Assembly: GCA_031257385.1 (NCBI GenBank)
Contig: JAIROT010000022.1
Location: 1-41,319 of the forward strand
Direction of reading: 5' to 3'
Length of the DNA stretch: 41,319 nucleotides
Origin: Treponema sp.
Lineage (GTDB): Bacteria; Spirochaetota; Spirochaetia; Treponematales; Breznakiellaceae
Position numbers and translations under genes: made by a program. Numbering within the stretch: the stretch's first letter is position 1; every line of letters starts with the position of its first letter. This document shows, in pieces, positions 1 to 6,810 of the stretch. The notes under the pieces are model-generated. The model had not been told where the DNA came from and made no database searches. It worked only from the letters and a program-made list of their open reading frames with translations.

Positions 1-307
1 CCACAGGCAGAAGGTTTAATCGGTAACGGTAAAGGTTCCTGGTTTCAGACATATACAGGGGCAATCCCGCACTGCCCATAGCAAGGTATAAAAGCAAGGG
101 AGCCGTCCCGATGGTCAGCGGCGTTACCACGCATCCGGTAACCCCGCTGCTCTTGCGAATGGCCTGGCAGAGGCCGTCCCCCTCTATGGCGGCTTCCTCC
201 GTCAAAAGCGATACCGCCTCCCGGATGGTTTCTTCGGCGTAAGGTACGCCCATTTCCCGGTATTGGGTCTTAATCACGATTAGGCAATCACAGCCGTTAG
301 TTATCAT
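1..307 (-). CDS. Partial prophage-like hypothetical protein
   Basis: An open frame starts at the ATG at 307-305 and runs off the left edge without a stop, giving 102 residues. It begins MITNGCDCLIVIKTQ and later reads GSAGLPLYMSETRNLYRYR. The start overlaps the stop of the upstream frame as ATGA (307-304), the tight packing typical of phage structural gene clusters. I do not recognise the family with certainty. The size, packing and sequence style suggest a small conserved tail or head-completion protein of a treponemal prophage, but this is inference. There is no signal peptide or obvious membrane segment. The 3' part lies outside the window. Confidence 0.55.
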   Translation of the reverse strand, partial: MITNGCDCLIVIKTQYREMGVPYAEETIREAVSLLTEEAAIEGDGLCQAIRKSSGVTGCVVTPLTIGTAPLLLYLAMGSAGLPLYMSETRNLYRYRLNLLPV

Positions 308-558
308 TGCCCATCCCCCTCAACAACGATCCTCAATGTCAGAATGACCGTCCAATCTCCCCCGGTTCCGCTTTGTTTCGGCGGAACATACTTCTTCCCC
401 GTCAGTTCCGCCCGGTCAGCAATCCCGCCCAGGGTGGGATTTTCCCCCAACGCCGTAGCCACCGATGAGGCATAGGCGTAACAGTTCCGTTCCCCCTCCG
501 GGTGTTCCGGTACGGTAAAGGCAACGGTCAGGGTATAGGCAGCTTGCCGCGCGGAGGC
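304..558 (-). pseudogene. 5'-truncated prophage gene
   Basis: The minus strand is open from just after an in-frame TGA at 561-559 to a TGA at 306-304. It reads as convincing protein from about 543 onward: YTLTVAFTVPEHPEGER, then CYAYASSVATALGENP, ending TLRIVVEGDGQ. No ATG, GTG or TTG with a ribosome binding site precedes the coding-like part, and the first codons (558-541) fall inside an R2 repeat fragment. The simplest reading is a small phage structural gene whose 5' end was lost and replaced by repeat DNA. It is translationally coupled (ATGA) to the partial gene downstream. Family not recognised. Confidence 0.5.
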
Positions 559-562
559 TCAT
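541..562 (+). repeat. R2 repeat fragment at the prophage-remnant edge
   Basis: The sequence agcttgccgcgcggaggctc, followed by at, is the 3' end of the R2 family. The same GCCGCGCGGAGGCTCAT occurs at 34868-34884, a variant at 30508-30524, and the reverse complement at 33785-33799. Here it marks the point where the truncated prophage gene loses its 5' end and supplies an in-frame TGA on the minus strand. Confidence 0.6.
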
Positions 563-584
563 TATGGTATATAAGGAAGGGTAA

Positions 585-821
585 ATGAAAAATTATGAGC
601 GTATCCGGGAGATTCTCAATTCCTGCGACAACAGCAGAATGCGGGATGTGGACATCCAGGAAATCGAAATTGGCGACATTGACGCCGATATAAAGCAGTT
701 CTGCAACGGTAAAAATGTCCGCTGTGAAAAATTCGACAAAAAAGACGGCGCCGTGGTTTTTGACATCAGCGTCGACGGCCTAAACCAGCGGGTAACCTAC
801 ATGGAGATATCACACGAATAG
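585..821 (+). CDS. Small hypothetical protein, 78 aa
   Basis: The ATG at 585 is preceded by a good Shine-Dalgarno sequence (AAGGAAGG, about 572-579), and the frame ends at TAG 819-821. The product is small and acidic (MKNYERIREILNSC at the start, repeated DIDADI-like acidic stretches in the middle), with cysteines near residues 14, 40 and 47 and no signal peptide or membrane segment. I do not recognise the family. The gene is an island: it lies between two direct fragments of the R2 repeat (541-562 and 888-922), with the truncated prophage cluster on the other strand to its left. It may be prophage cargo or a leftover of a larger operon. Confidence 0.6.
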   Translation: MKNYERIREILNSCDNSRMRDVDIQEIEIGDIDADIKQFCNGKNVRCEKFDKKDGAVVFDISVDGLNQRVTYMEISHE

Positions 822-824
822 GGC

Positions 825-983
825 ATGTCGTATTTTGACGTCCACAGAGAGAATCCCTGTAAAATGAAGGCGCTCGAAGCAAAAGTCCGGTTTAATACGC
901 AGCTTACCGCGCTGGGGCTTCACCTATACTTGTCAAAACACGGTCTATGCTCTCAACACTGCGGGCCTTTACCTGGGCGATAA
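825..983 (+). pseudogene. Possible short ORF or 5' gene fragment
   Basis: Three bases after the stop of the 78-aa gene an ATG opens a 52-residue frame (MSYFDVHRENPCKMKALEAK at the start). The first 20 or so residues look like ordinary protein. From about 888 the frame runs into R2-like sequence and then antisense into the 3' end of the DUF115 gene. It could be the start of a gene whose remainder was replaced by the repeat. The Shine-Dalgarno is weak, and this could equally be chance. Confidence 0.22.
888..922 (+). repeat. Diverged R2 fragment over the DUF115 gene end
   Basis: The stretch beginning ccggtttaatacgcagctta and running to gcgctggggcttcac resembles the R2 pieces GGTTTAATAC and AGCTTGCCGCGCGGAGGCTCA, with several mismatches. 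It overlaps the last codons and the TAA stop (906-904) of the minus-strand DUF115 gene, so the final residues of that protein appear to be repeat-encoded. Confidence 0.4.
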
Positions 984-2610
984 GCTCCGCCGTACAAAGA
1001 TTGGGGCGGCGGCGCTTCATGGCCGCTGTTTGGGGGAGAAGGGTGGCAAGAACCTGCCGCTCATCGTTGTCCAGCTCTTCAAGGTACGCGCCGGTTTTCG
1101 TGCCGGGGAGGGGCAGCGCCGCTATGGCCTTCCGGTATTGAGCGAGGAATTCGGCGGAACCGGTCAGCGCCGCGCCGGAGGCGAAGAGCCTGAGGGTCCT
1201 GGGCCGCTTTCCGGGCGCGGCCTGCCGCTCAATGCGGATAGGAGCGCCCGAACCGGGAGCGGGGATAATCTCCGCTCCCATAGCCGCCGCTTTTTCCTCA
1301 AAGGCACGGCGGTAAAACCTGAACGCGGCGGTTTCATAATAACCGGTTTGTCCGGCCTCAGGGGGCAGGAAGGGGACGCGGTACAGAAAGGCGGAAAAGC
1401 GGGCCTCCAGGGGGGAAAGGCGGGTCTGTTTCCGCTCAAAGAAGGGGTAGATATAGGTTCCCCGCGCGTAAACTCTCCCTCCGGGGTACGCAAAATCCGT
1501 ACCGTATACCGTTATGCGCTCGGCGCCGAGGTTTTCAGCCAGGGAGAGGCAGGCATGGGTCACGTTTCCCCCGGAGGTGTCGATTCGGGGGAGGGGCCGC
1601 CATTTTTGAGAGATATAGGCCGCCAGCGGGTGACCGCCTGAGAAAAAGAAGGGAGAACGGGACAGGTCCGCGAGCAGGGGGGGGCTTGCGATGTCCAAAA
1701 AAAGGGGGATATCTCCCGGAAAGGCTCCCATAAAATGATAGTAGCTGATGTGCTGGCAGTCAATGGAAACCACCGCGTCGGGGCTAAGGCCGCTTTTCAA
1801 CAGGACGGGGAGGGCGGTGTCGGCGCTGATGATGAAAGGGCCGTTCTTTTTCGCGGATTGGCTGGAGCGGCACTCTGCCAGCAGGGGAAGCTGTTCATCC
1901 AGGGAAGGGCCCGCGGCGCAGATCGCCGCTTCACGAATCGGCGGCGCGCTCCGGTTCTGGGCCTCGGCGGTTTTGAGGTTGCGGATAATGTTGGAGAACC
2001 AGCGGCCGCCGAAATGGGCCTGTACCGAATAATCCGAGGAGACTTTTTCGATGCTCTGCCGGACGGCTTCGGCGGCGGTGTTGAAGTGGGAGATATCCCG
2101 TTCCGTTCTGGCCCGCAGGGGAAAGGTTTTAATGCCGCCTTCCAGAGCGGGCCGGTACTGTTCAAGAATAAGGGCCTCAATATCCTCAGGCGCGGGGTCC
2201 GCCATCAGCGTAAAACGGCTGTCACCAAGAATGTTGATATATTCACGGGAAGAGAGCAGTTCCGCAAGGCCGTTGATGTCGTATTCGATTGCCAGCGCGC
2301 GGGAAACACCGGCGCGGGCCAGGGCCGCCTCCGCCGCGTAGCCGCCCCCCAGCCCCAGAAAAACCAGAAAGCCCTCGTCTTTCAGGGCCGATACCAGCCG
2401 CTCCCCCTCCCGTCTAGGATCCACCATTGAGTGAAGCGGATGGGCCGCGCCGGACTTATCAACCAGGGCGGGGACAATATCGCCTGAGCGGGCTTCCGGA
2501 AAGCGGTAGCGGCCCAGGGTCGTTTCCGCGCCGGAAAGCCGCGAGCAGAGGACCGGGTTATGGGTGGAAAGGGCCAGCAGGTTCCGCTCAAAACAGAAAC
2601 GTCTATCCAC
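904..2610 (-). CDS. DUF115 / MptE-like motility-associated protein (A)
   Basis: About 568 aa, a member of the DUF115 (6-hydroxymethylpterin pyrophosphokinase MptE-like) family. This family includes the Maf motility-associated glycosyltransferases that attach nonulosonic-type sugars to flagellins. Visible signatures are a glycine-rich Rossmann-like segment FLGLGGGYA near residues 84-92, the family motif CAAGPSLD near 230, SADTALPVLL, and TVYGTDFAYPGG further on. I chose the GTG at 2610: it has a strong AGGGG six bases upstream and overlaps the previous gene's stop as GTGGATAG. An ATG at 2625 and an upstream frame to 2682 are possible but less likely. It is the last gene of a four-gene operon. 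The role in flagellin or surface glycosylation is inferred from the family; no glycan-synthesis genes are nearby. Confidence 0.75.
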   Translation of the reverse strand: MDRRFCFERNLLALSTHNPVLCSRLSGAETTLGRYRFPEARSGDIVPALVDKSGAAHPLHSMVDPRREGERLVSALKDEGFLVFLGLGGGYAAEAALARAGVSRALAIEYDINGLAELLSSREYINILGDSRFTLMADPAPEDIEALILEQYRPALEGGIKTFPLRARTERDISHFNTAAEAVRQSIEKVSSDYSVQAHFGGRWFSNIIRNLKTAEAQNRSAPPIREAAICAAGPSLDEQLPLLAECRSSQSAKKNGPFIISADTALPVLLKSGLSPDAVVSIDCQHISYYHFMGAFPGDIPLFLDIASPPLLADLSRSPFFFSGGHPLAAYISQKWRPLPRIDTSGGNVTHACLSLAENLGAERITVYGTDFAYPGGRVYARGTYIYPFFERKQTRLSPLEARFSAFLYRVPFLPPEAGQTGYYETAAFRFYRRAFEEKAAAMGAEIIPAPGSGAPIRIERQAAPGKRPRTLRLFASGAALTGSAEFLAQYRKAIAALPLPGTKTGAYLEELDNDERQVLATLLPQTAAMKRRRPNLCTAELIAQVKARSVESIDRVLTSIGEAPAR

Positions 2611-4045
2611 GGCTTTCCCCTGCATAAGGCCCCGCCATGTCCAGCAGCGTCTCCTTGAGTTCCCGGTCCGATCTCTTTTCACCGGGAAAGAGCAGCGGGA
2701 TCAGTTCCCCGCGGATGGTTTTTGCATAACGGGGATCATCCAGAGCGCGGCAAAGCGTTTCCGCCCCGCGCCGGCAGCGCTCAGGGCCTTCCCCGCTTAA
2801 CGGTATTTCCTTAAAAGAATCTTTCGCGGATGCGGCGCTTTCATAAAGGTCCCGCGCGGGATCGCCTCCGGGATTCTCAAAAACGGCGTGGTTGTCTCCA
2901 AGGGAGAAAATCCGCCCGGGCCGGGCGGCAATCCTGGTTTTGAACCAGGCGGCGTAAATATCGTGGCTGCCGCCTTGGCTGGTGCTGCGGGAACGGGTAA
3001 AGCACTGGGAATATACCGGCCTGAGCCTTGTGGCCGCGCCGAAAAAGAGATGGTCAAAACCGTAGGGCCGCGCGTGGGTGCGAATATCCCGTACCGAAAG
3101 ATCCATGCCCGTAAGGTATATATTGCCGGAGCTGAGGCTCAGGGCCAATTCTACAGCCGAGGCAGTCACGGTTCCCCGCTGGGGAACGATTACCGAGGGA
3201 ATGCGCAGTTCGTTTAAGACAAGGCTTTGCCAGAGGCTGCCGTCGTTCAGTACCAGAAAGGGGAGGGCGGCGCACTGAGAGGGGAGGGCGGCGGAAAGGG
3301 CCGGGGCCAGGCCGCGTATTATCGCCCGCGGCCTGCGGAAGCAGGGGTACAGATGGGTAAGCGCCCACGCGCCGCCGTCGGTAGCGATTACCATATCAGA
3401 CTCAAGACCCCTTTCCCTGAGCGCCATAACCGAAGACGAGGCGGCGAGGATAAAGACCCGGTCTTTCATCGCGGCAATACGCGGTAAAGCCGTTTCCAGG
3501 CTTGGACCGGAGCCGGTGATGAGAATGGGAATACTCATGCCCTTAAAGTACAGGGCCACGCGGATCAGCGCAAGGTTCCTGAAAAAATTGGCGACCCATC
3601 TTCCGCCGAAGGCGGCGGCGGTCCGGTAGCCGGCATCGGCGCGTTTGATAAATTCCGCCGTTTCAGCGATAAGGGCGAGACAGGTTTCCCCATAGAAGCG
3701 GAGACTGGGCCTCCACTCAATGATCTTTACCGAAGAGGCGGCAACATCGGGTATTTCCCTTTCCAAAAAACATTGCGCCGTTTCCCCGCTGTCGGGGTAC
3801 CATGCCGGAACGTCCGGGGCCGCGGCCCTGAAACCGCTGTCGGCGTGCAGAACGATGATTTTGCTGTTCCCGTAACGGTCCCTCAAAGCCCGGACAAGAT
3901 AACCGAGACCCGGCTCGATCAAAATAAAATATTTAATAGTACCGCTTAAGTTGAGGGCGTCGATATAGCGCTCCGCCTCGGCCTGGGGCCTGTACCGTGA
4001 ATGGAGCCGCTCCGCCCGGGCGAAACCGGATGATGTCTCGTTCAT
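2603..4045 (-). CDS. DUF115 / MptE-like protein (B)
   Basis: 480 aa, a second and shorter DUF115 protein directly upstream of the first. Landmarks are an IEPGLGYLV segment near residues 43-51, GGRWVANFFRNL near 150-161 (matching GGRWFSNIIRNL in protein A), ITGSGPSLETAL near 177, and LTGMDLSVRDIRTHARP in the last third. The ATG at 4045 follows the previous stop without a gap (TAAATG), which implies translational coupling. Its end overlaps the start of protein A by 8 nt. The two are diverged paralogues and may act as a pair. Assignment to the family is confident; glycosyltransferase activity toward flagellin is inference from Maf proteins. Confidence 0.75.
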   Translation of the reverse strand: MNETSSGFARAERLHSRYRPQAEAERYIDALNLSGTIKYFILIEPGLGYLVRALRDRYGNSKIIVLHADSGFRAAAPDVPAWYPDSGETAQCFLEREIPDVAASSVKIIEWRPSLRFYGETCLALIAETAEFIKRADAGYRTAAAFGGRWVANFFRNLALIRVALYFKGMSIPILITGSGPSLETALPRIAAMKDRVFILAASSSVMALRERGLESDMVIATDGGAWALTHLYPCFRRPRAIIRGLAPALSAALPSQCAALPFLVLNDGSLWQSLVLNELRIPSVIVPQRGTVTASAVELALSLSSGNIYLTGMDLSVRDIRTHARPYGFDHLFFGAATRLRPVYSQCFTRSRSTSQGGSHDIYAAWFKTRIAARPGRIFSLGDNHAVFENPGGDPARDLYESAASAKDSFKEIPLSGEGPERCRRGAETLCRALDDPRYAKTIRGELIPLLFPGEKRSDRELKETLLDMAGPYAGESRG

Positions 4046-4459
4046 TTACAGATGGGCTCTGAGGGCCTCAAAAGCCCCGGAGACAGACTCTGCGCTAAAC
4101 AGGGAGAGGGTTTTGGCTTTTATGCTTTTTGAAAGCCGGTGGGCGATCAATTTTCCGTCCAGGCCGCCGGGGACGAGTACCATGCAATTGCCGTCCGGCA
4201 GTATCCGTACCACGCCGAAGTGTGAAGCCATGATCCCGGCGGCCCGGATAACATTCCTGGCGGCGTTTTTCGGCAGGGTTTCCAGAACTATACAATAAAA
4301 GAAAGGGTTGTTTTTTTGGAAATTCTCAATAAGCGTCCATATTCCGGCGGCGCTTGTTTCGGTTTTGTCCGGGATTGGCCCGGCGCGGCGCGAAGACGCC
4401 TCCCCCCCAATGGAAACAGCGGAATTTAAGATAGCTGCGGCTTTACTTAAAAGCCCCAT
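4046..4459 (-). CDS. Conserved hypothetical protein, 137 aa
   Basis: The ATG at 4459 follows the TAA of the acidic-protein gene with no gap (TAAATG), and its own TAA is again followed directly by the next ATG, so the gene is locked into the operon. The product has a helical N-terminus (MGLLSKAAAILNSAVSIGG), then a mixed alpha/beta domain with FFYCIVLETLP, ASHFGVVRILPDGNCMVLVP and a C-terminal helix. There is no signal peptide or membrane segment. I do not recognise the family. Its position between an acidic scaffold-like protein and two DUF115 proteins suggests a shared process. Confidence 0.7.
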   Translation of the reverse strand: MGLLSKAAAILNSAVSIGGEASSRRAGPIPDKTETSAAGIWTLIENFQKNNPFFYCIVLETLPKNAARNVIRAAGIMASHFGVVRILPDGNCMVLVPGGLDGKLIAHRLSKSIKAKTLSLFSAESVSGAFEALRAHL

Positions 4460-6478
4460 TTACGCCAGCCCCAATTCCTTAAAGAGTTTTCGATATGCGT
4501 CGAAATACTCGGATTTGGCAAATTCTTCGATTTTTTCTTCAGGCAGGGATTCAAGCAGATGATCCATGTAAGAGAGTACGGTTTTAAGTTCGGTTTTAAG
4601 TCCTGGGGGGATATCAAGAGTTTCACCGGTAGATTTGTCCGGGGCCGCTTCGGCGGCAACAGATGCGTCATCGGCAAAAGCGGTTTCCAAATCATCGTCA
4701 AAGGAAGCCGGGGTTTCTCCGGCGCCCGCTTCAAAACCTTCGGGGATAACCTGCGCAAGGGTATTGTCCTTGTCCGTAAGGCTCAGTTCCGGGGTTTCAA
4801 TATCTTCTTTCTGTGGAACCGGAAGCTCCGGCTCTTCGTACATGCTCTCTTCGGCGGCGCTTTCAAGCTGTTCGTCTTCCAGCTCAATGGTGATGTCCTC
4901 AATCCCGTCAAGGGAAATGTCATCCAGAGAAGGTTCTTCCACGGGGTTTTCGGTAATCCCGGCGGAAAGATCCGGCTCGTCAATAACCGCAGCGGAAAGA
5001 TCCAGAGACGCCGCTTCAAAATCCTCGTCAAGGGAAATATCCACGTCAAAAACATCTTCATTCATTTCGGCGGCCAGGGGATCGTCTTCCAGATAGGTGG
5101 TTTCCTCAGGCGGCGGCTCCATAACCTCGACGCCGGAAGAACGGAGGTCCCGCAAAACCCCGGAGTCCTCCATTTCGCCGCCCAGGTCTATTTCCCCTGT
5201 TTCCGTTAACAGATTTTCTTCCGGCTGACTTTCGTCCGGCAGGTTTTCTTCGGCCATCAGGCTTTCGTTTTCCGGGGCGGCAAAATCATTAACGGCAAAA
5301 TCCTCCGCGGCAAGGTCCAGGGCCATATCGGCGAGAGAGTTTTCTTCCGGGGCTTTTTCTTCCCTGGCCTTGTCAAAATCATCGGGACTTATATCCAGAT
5401 CGATGTTCAGATCGTCAAAGTCGATCTCGATCTCTTCCTCTTCTTCGCCTTCTTCTTCCTCTTCTTCACCGCCGGAAGCGTCCGGCTCTTCCGTCTCAGC
5501 GTCCGCCTCTGCCGGTTCTTCCCCGGCTGCCGGCTCTTCCTCAAAGCCCGCATCTTCCGTAATGAGATCGGTACTCAGATCATCAGCCACATCGGTGAAT
5601 GAAATTTCGCTGTCCGTTTTCTTGCGGAGAGAAAGATCATCCTCCGGATCCTCGGAAAGCGAAACGGCAATGTCATGCTCCCCGACCTTGCCGCCCTCCC
5701 CGGTAAAATCAGCGGTATTAAGAATATGATCCAGTTCGTCTCCGGTAAGGGCTATTTTTTCATCGTCTTCCTCGGAGAAGAAACCTCCGTGCGGCGTAAG
5801 CCCGGCCTTTTCCTCCGCCGGGGCTTCGGAGCGGACAAGGGCGAAATCCTGTTTCAGGGTGCTAAGCTCGTTTCTGATTGACTCCAGCTCGTCGGCGATT
5901 TTCATCAGAAGGCGGGTGGAAAGATCAGGAGCAGAGTCTTCGGTTTTCAGAACCGGCCCCTCTTCCGGCGGAAAATCTTCCTCAATGGCCAAACTTTCTT
6001 CGCCTGTCTCATCTATCTCATCGGGAATTTCCGCAAGATCCCAGCCTCCCGGTACGTCCTCAAGCCCGCTCAAACCCAAATCCCCTGATTCTTCGGAGGC
6101 AGGTTCTTCGCCGAATTCTTCCGTGGAAAACCCGTCGGCCGGTTCTTCTTCGGGAATGCCAAGGTCGTCAAAGCTGACGTCAAATTCGTCTTCGGCAGCG
6201 GAAGCCGGAACATCCCCGGCGGTGTCCGCAATCTCCGCCTCCGCCCTGGAAAAATCAATATCGGAAATATCCGGCAAGGACATATCCGCATCAAGCGATT
6301 CGTCACCAAAATCCGTGTCAAAGTCCGGCATGGACAAATCGGCAAATTCCTCGCCGGCAATACCGGCGGGCAGGTCCTGGGGGCCGCTTTTTACCCATAC
6401 TCCGTATTCGTCAAGCTCATCGGCGGAACCGATGGTACTCCTGTCAGAGTATATCGAAGGTTTTTTTTCAGTTACCAT
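4460..6478 (-). CDS. Large acidic treponemal protein, 672 aa
   Basis: An extremely acidic protein with long runs of Glu, Asp and Ser. Most of the length is low-complexity with recurring short motifs such as DLS, DISLD and EEP, including an uninterrupted Glu-rich block near residue 340 followed by IEIDFDDLNIDLDISPDDFD. A predicted coiled-coil helix lies near residues 190-215 (LLMKIADELESIRNELSTLK). The last ~55 residues form a normal-looking folded helical domain (LKTELKTVLSYMDHLLESLP, ending FKELGLA). The N-terminus has no signal peptide, so a cytoplasmic location is likely. The ATG at 6478 has GGGAG seven bases upstream. It is the first gene of the operon, behind the promoter at 6693-6720. 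Function unknown; a disordered scaffold or adaptor is a guess. Confidence 0.75.
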   Translation of the reverse strand: MVTEKKPSIYSDRSTIGSADELDEYGVWVKSGPQDLPAGIAGEEFADLSMPDFDTDFGDESLDADMSLPDISDIDFSRAEAEIADTAGDVPASAAEDEFDVSFDDLGIPEEEPADGFSTEEFGEEPASEESGDLGLSGLEDVPGGWDLAEIPDEIDETGEESLAIEEDFPPEEGPVLKTEDSAPDLSTRLLMKIADELESIRNELSTLKQDFALVRSEAPAEEKAGLTPHGGFFSEEDDEKIALTGDELDHILNTADFTGEGGKVGEHDIAVSLSEDPEDDLSLRKKTDSEISFTDVADDLSTDLITEDAGFEEEPAAGEEPAEADAETEEPDASGGEEEEEEGEEEEEIEIDFDDLNIDLDISPDDFDKAREEKAPEENSLADMALDLAAEDFAVNDFAAPENESLMAEENLPDESQPEENLLTETGEIDLGGEMEDSGVLRDLRSSGVEVMEPPPEETTYLEDDPLAAEMNEDVFDVDISLDEDFEAASLDLSAAVIDEPDLSAGITENPVEEPSLDDISLDGIEDITIELEDEQLESAAEESMYEEPELPVPQKEDIETPELSLTDKDNTLAQVIPEGFEAGAGETPASFDDDLETAFADDASVAAEAAPDKSTGETLDIPPGLKTELKTVLSYMDHLLESLPEEKIEEFAKSEYFDAYRKLFKELGLA

Positions 6479-6550
6479 GAATCGCTCCCACTAAACAGAG
6501 TTTGTCCTGAAGCACACGTTACGGGCAAAGCTCCCTAAAGAACGCGCTTG

Positions 6551-6606
6551 CGTACCGTTCCGGTACAAAACGGGAATCCACCCCAAAGCATCGGCTTTGT
6601 GGACAG
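6551..6606 (-). other. Two hairpins in the ~210-nt operon leader
   Basis: The leader between the predicted start of transcription (about 6686) and the ATG at 6478 contains an inverted repeat GTACC-GTTCC-GGTAC (6552-6566) and a second one, CCAAAGC-ATCG-GCTTTG (about 6585-6601). They could form adjacent RNA hairpins. No known riboswitch consensus was recognised, and no run of U follows that would make a classical attenuator. Confidence 0.3.
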
Positions 6607-6692
6607 ATACCATTAACACCTATGGTCAATTATCGGTACAAATGCGCTCCCCCAGTAGTTTTTTGGCAAAACATTTAATTTAAAAGATCGCT

Positions 6693-6720
6693 ATTATAGA
6701 TGTTAGCCCCGGCCGGTCAA
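6693..6720 (-). promoter_or_regulatory. Sigma70-type promoter of the acidic-protein/DUF115 operon
   Basis: On the minus strand a -35 TTGACC (6720-6715), a 16-nt spacer and a perfect -10 TATAAT (6698-6693) precede the operon. Transcription would start near 6686, leaving a leader of about 210 nt before the ATG at 6478. Confidence 0.7.
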
Positions 6721-6747
6721 ATTGTCAACGGCCATAAAAAATTATTC

Positions 6748-6810
6748 TGCAAACTCCCAGGCGGCTTTAGCCGCAGGAGTCCATAAATCCACAAGTCCCA
6801 CAGGCTCCTA
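6748..6810 (-). repeat. R1 repeat copy at the 3' end of ettA, terminator-like
   Basis: Read on the minus strand the element starts ctaggagcctgtgggacttg, continues as tggattta, and its first TAG is the stop codon of ettA (6810-6808). A hairpin built from ACTCCTGCGGCT and AGCCGCCTGGGAGT (about 6754-6781) is followed within about ten bases by AATAATTTTTT, so it may work as an intrinsic terminator for ettA. It lies just upstream of the promoter of the next operon. Confidence 0.65.

Noticed and set aside
1735-2430. 231-residue + strand frame opposite the DUF115 gene
   Set aside because: Antisense shadow of a recognised family member; no start signal and a Gly/Arg-rich composition.
4559-6494. Long serine-rich open frames on the + strand opposite the acidic protein
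   Set aside because: They are antisense shadows of Glu/Asp codons (GAA, GAT, TCC complements) and have no ribosome binding site; the minus-strand gene has operon context and a promoter.
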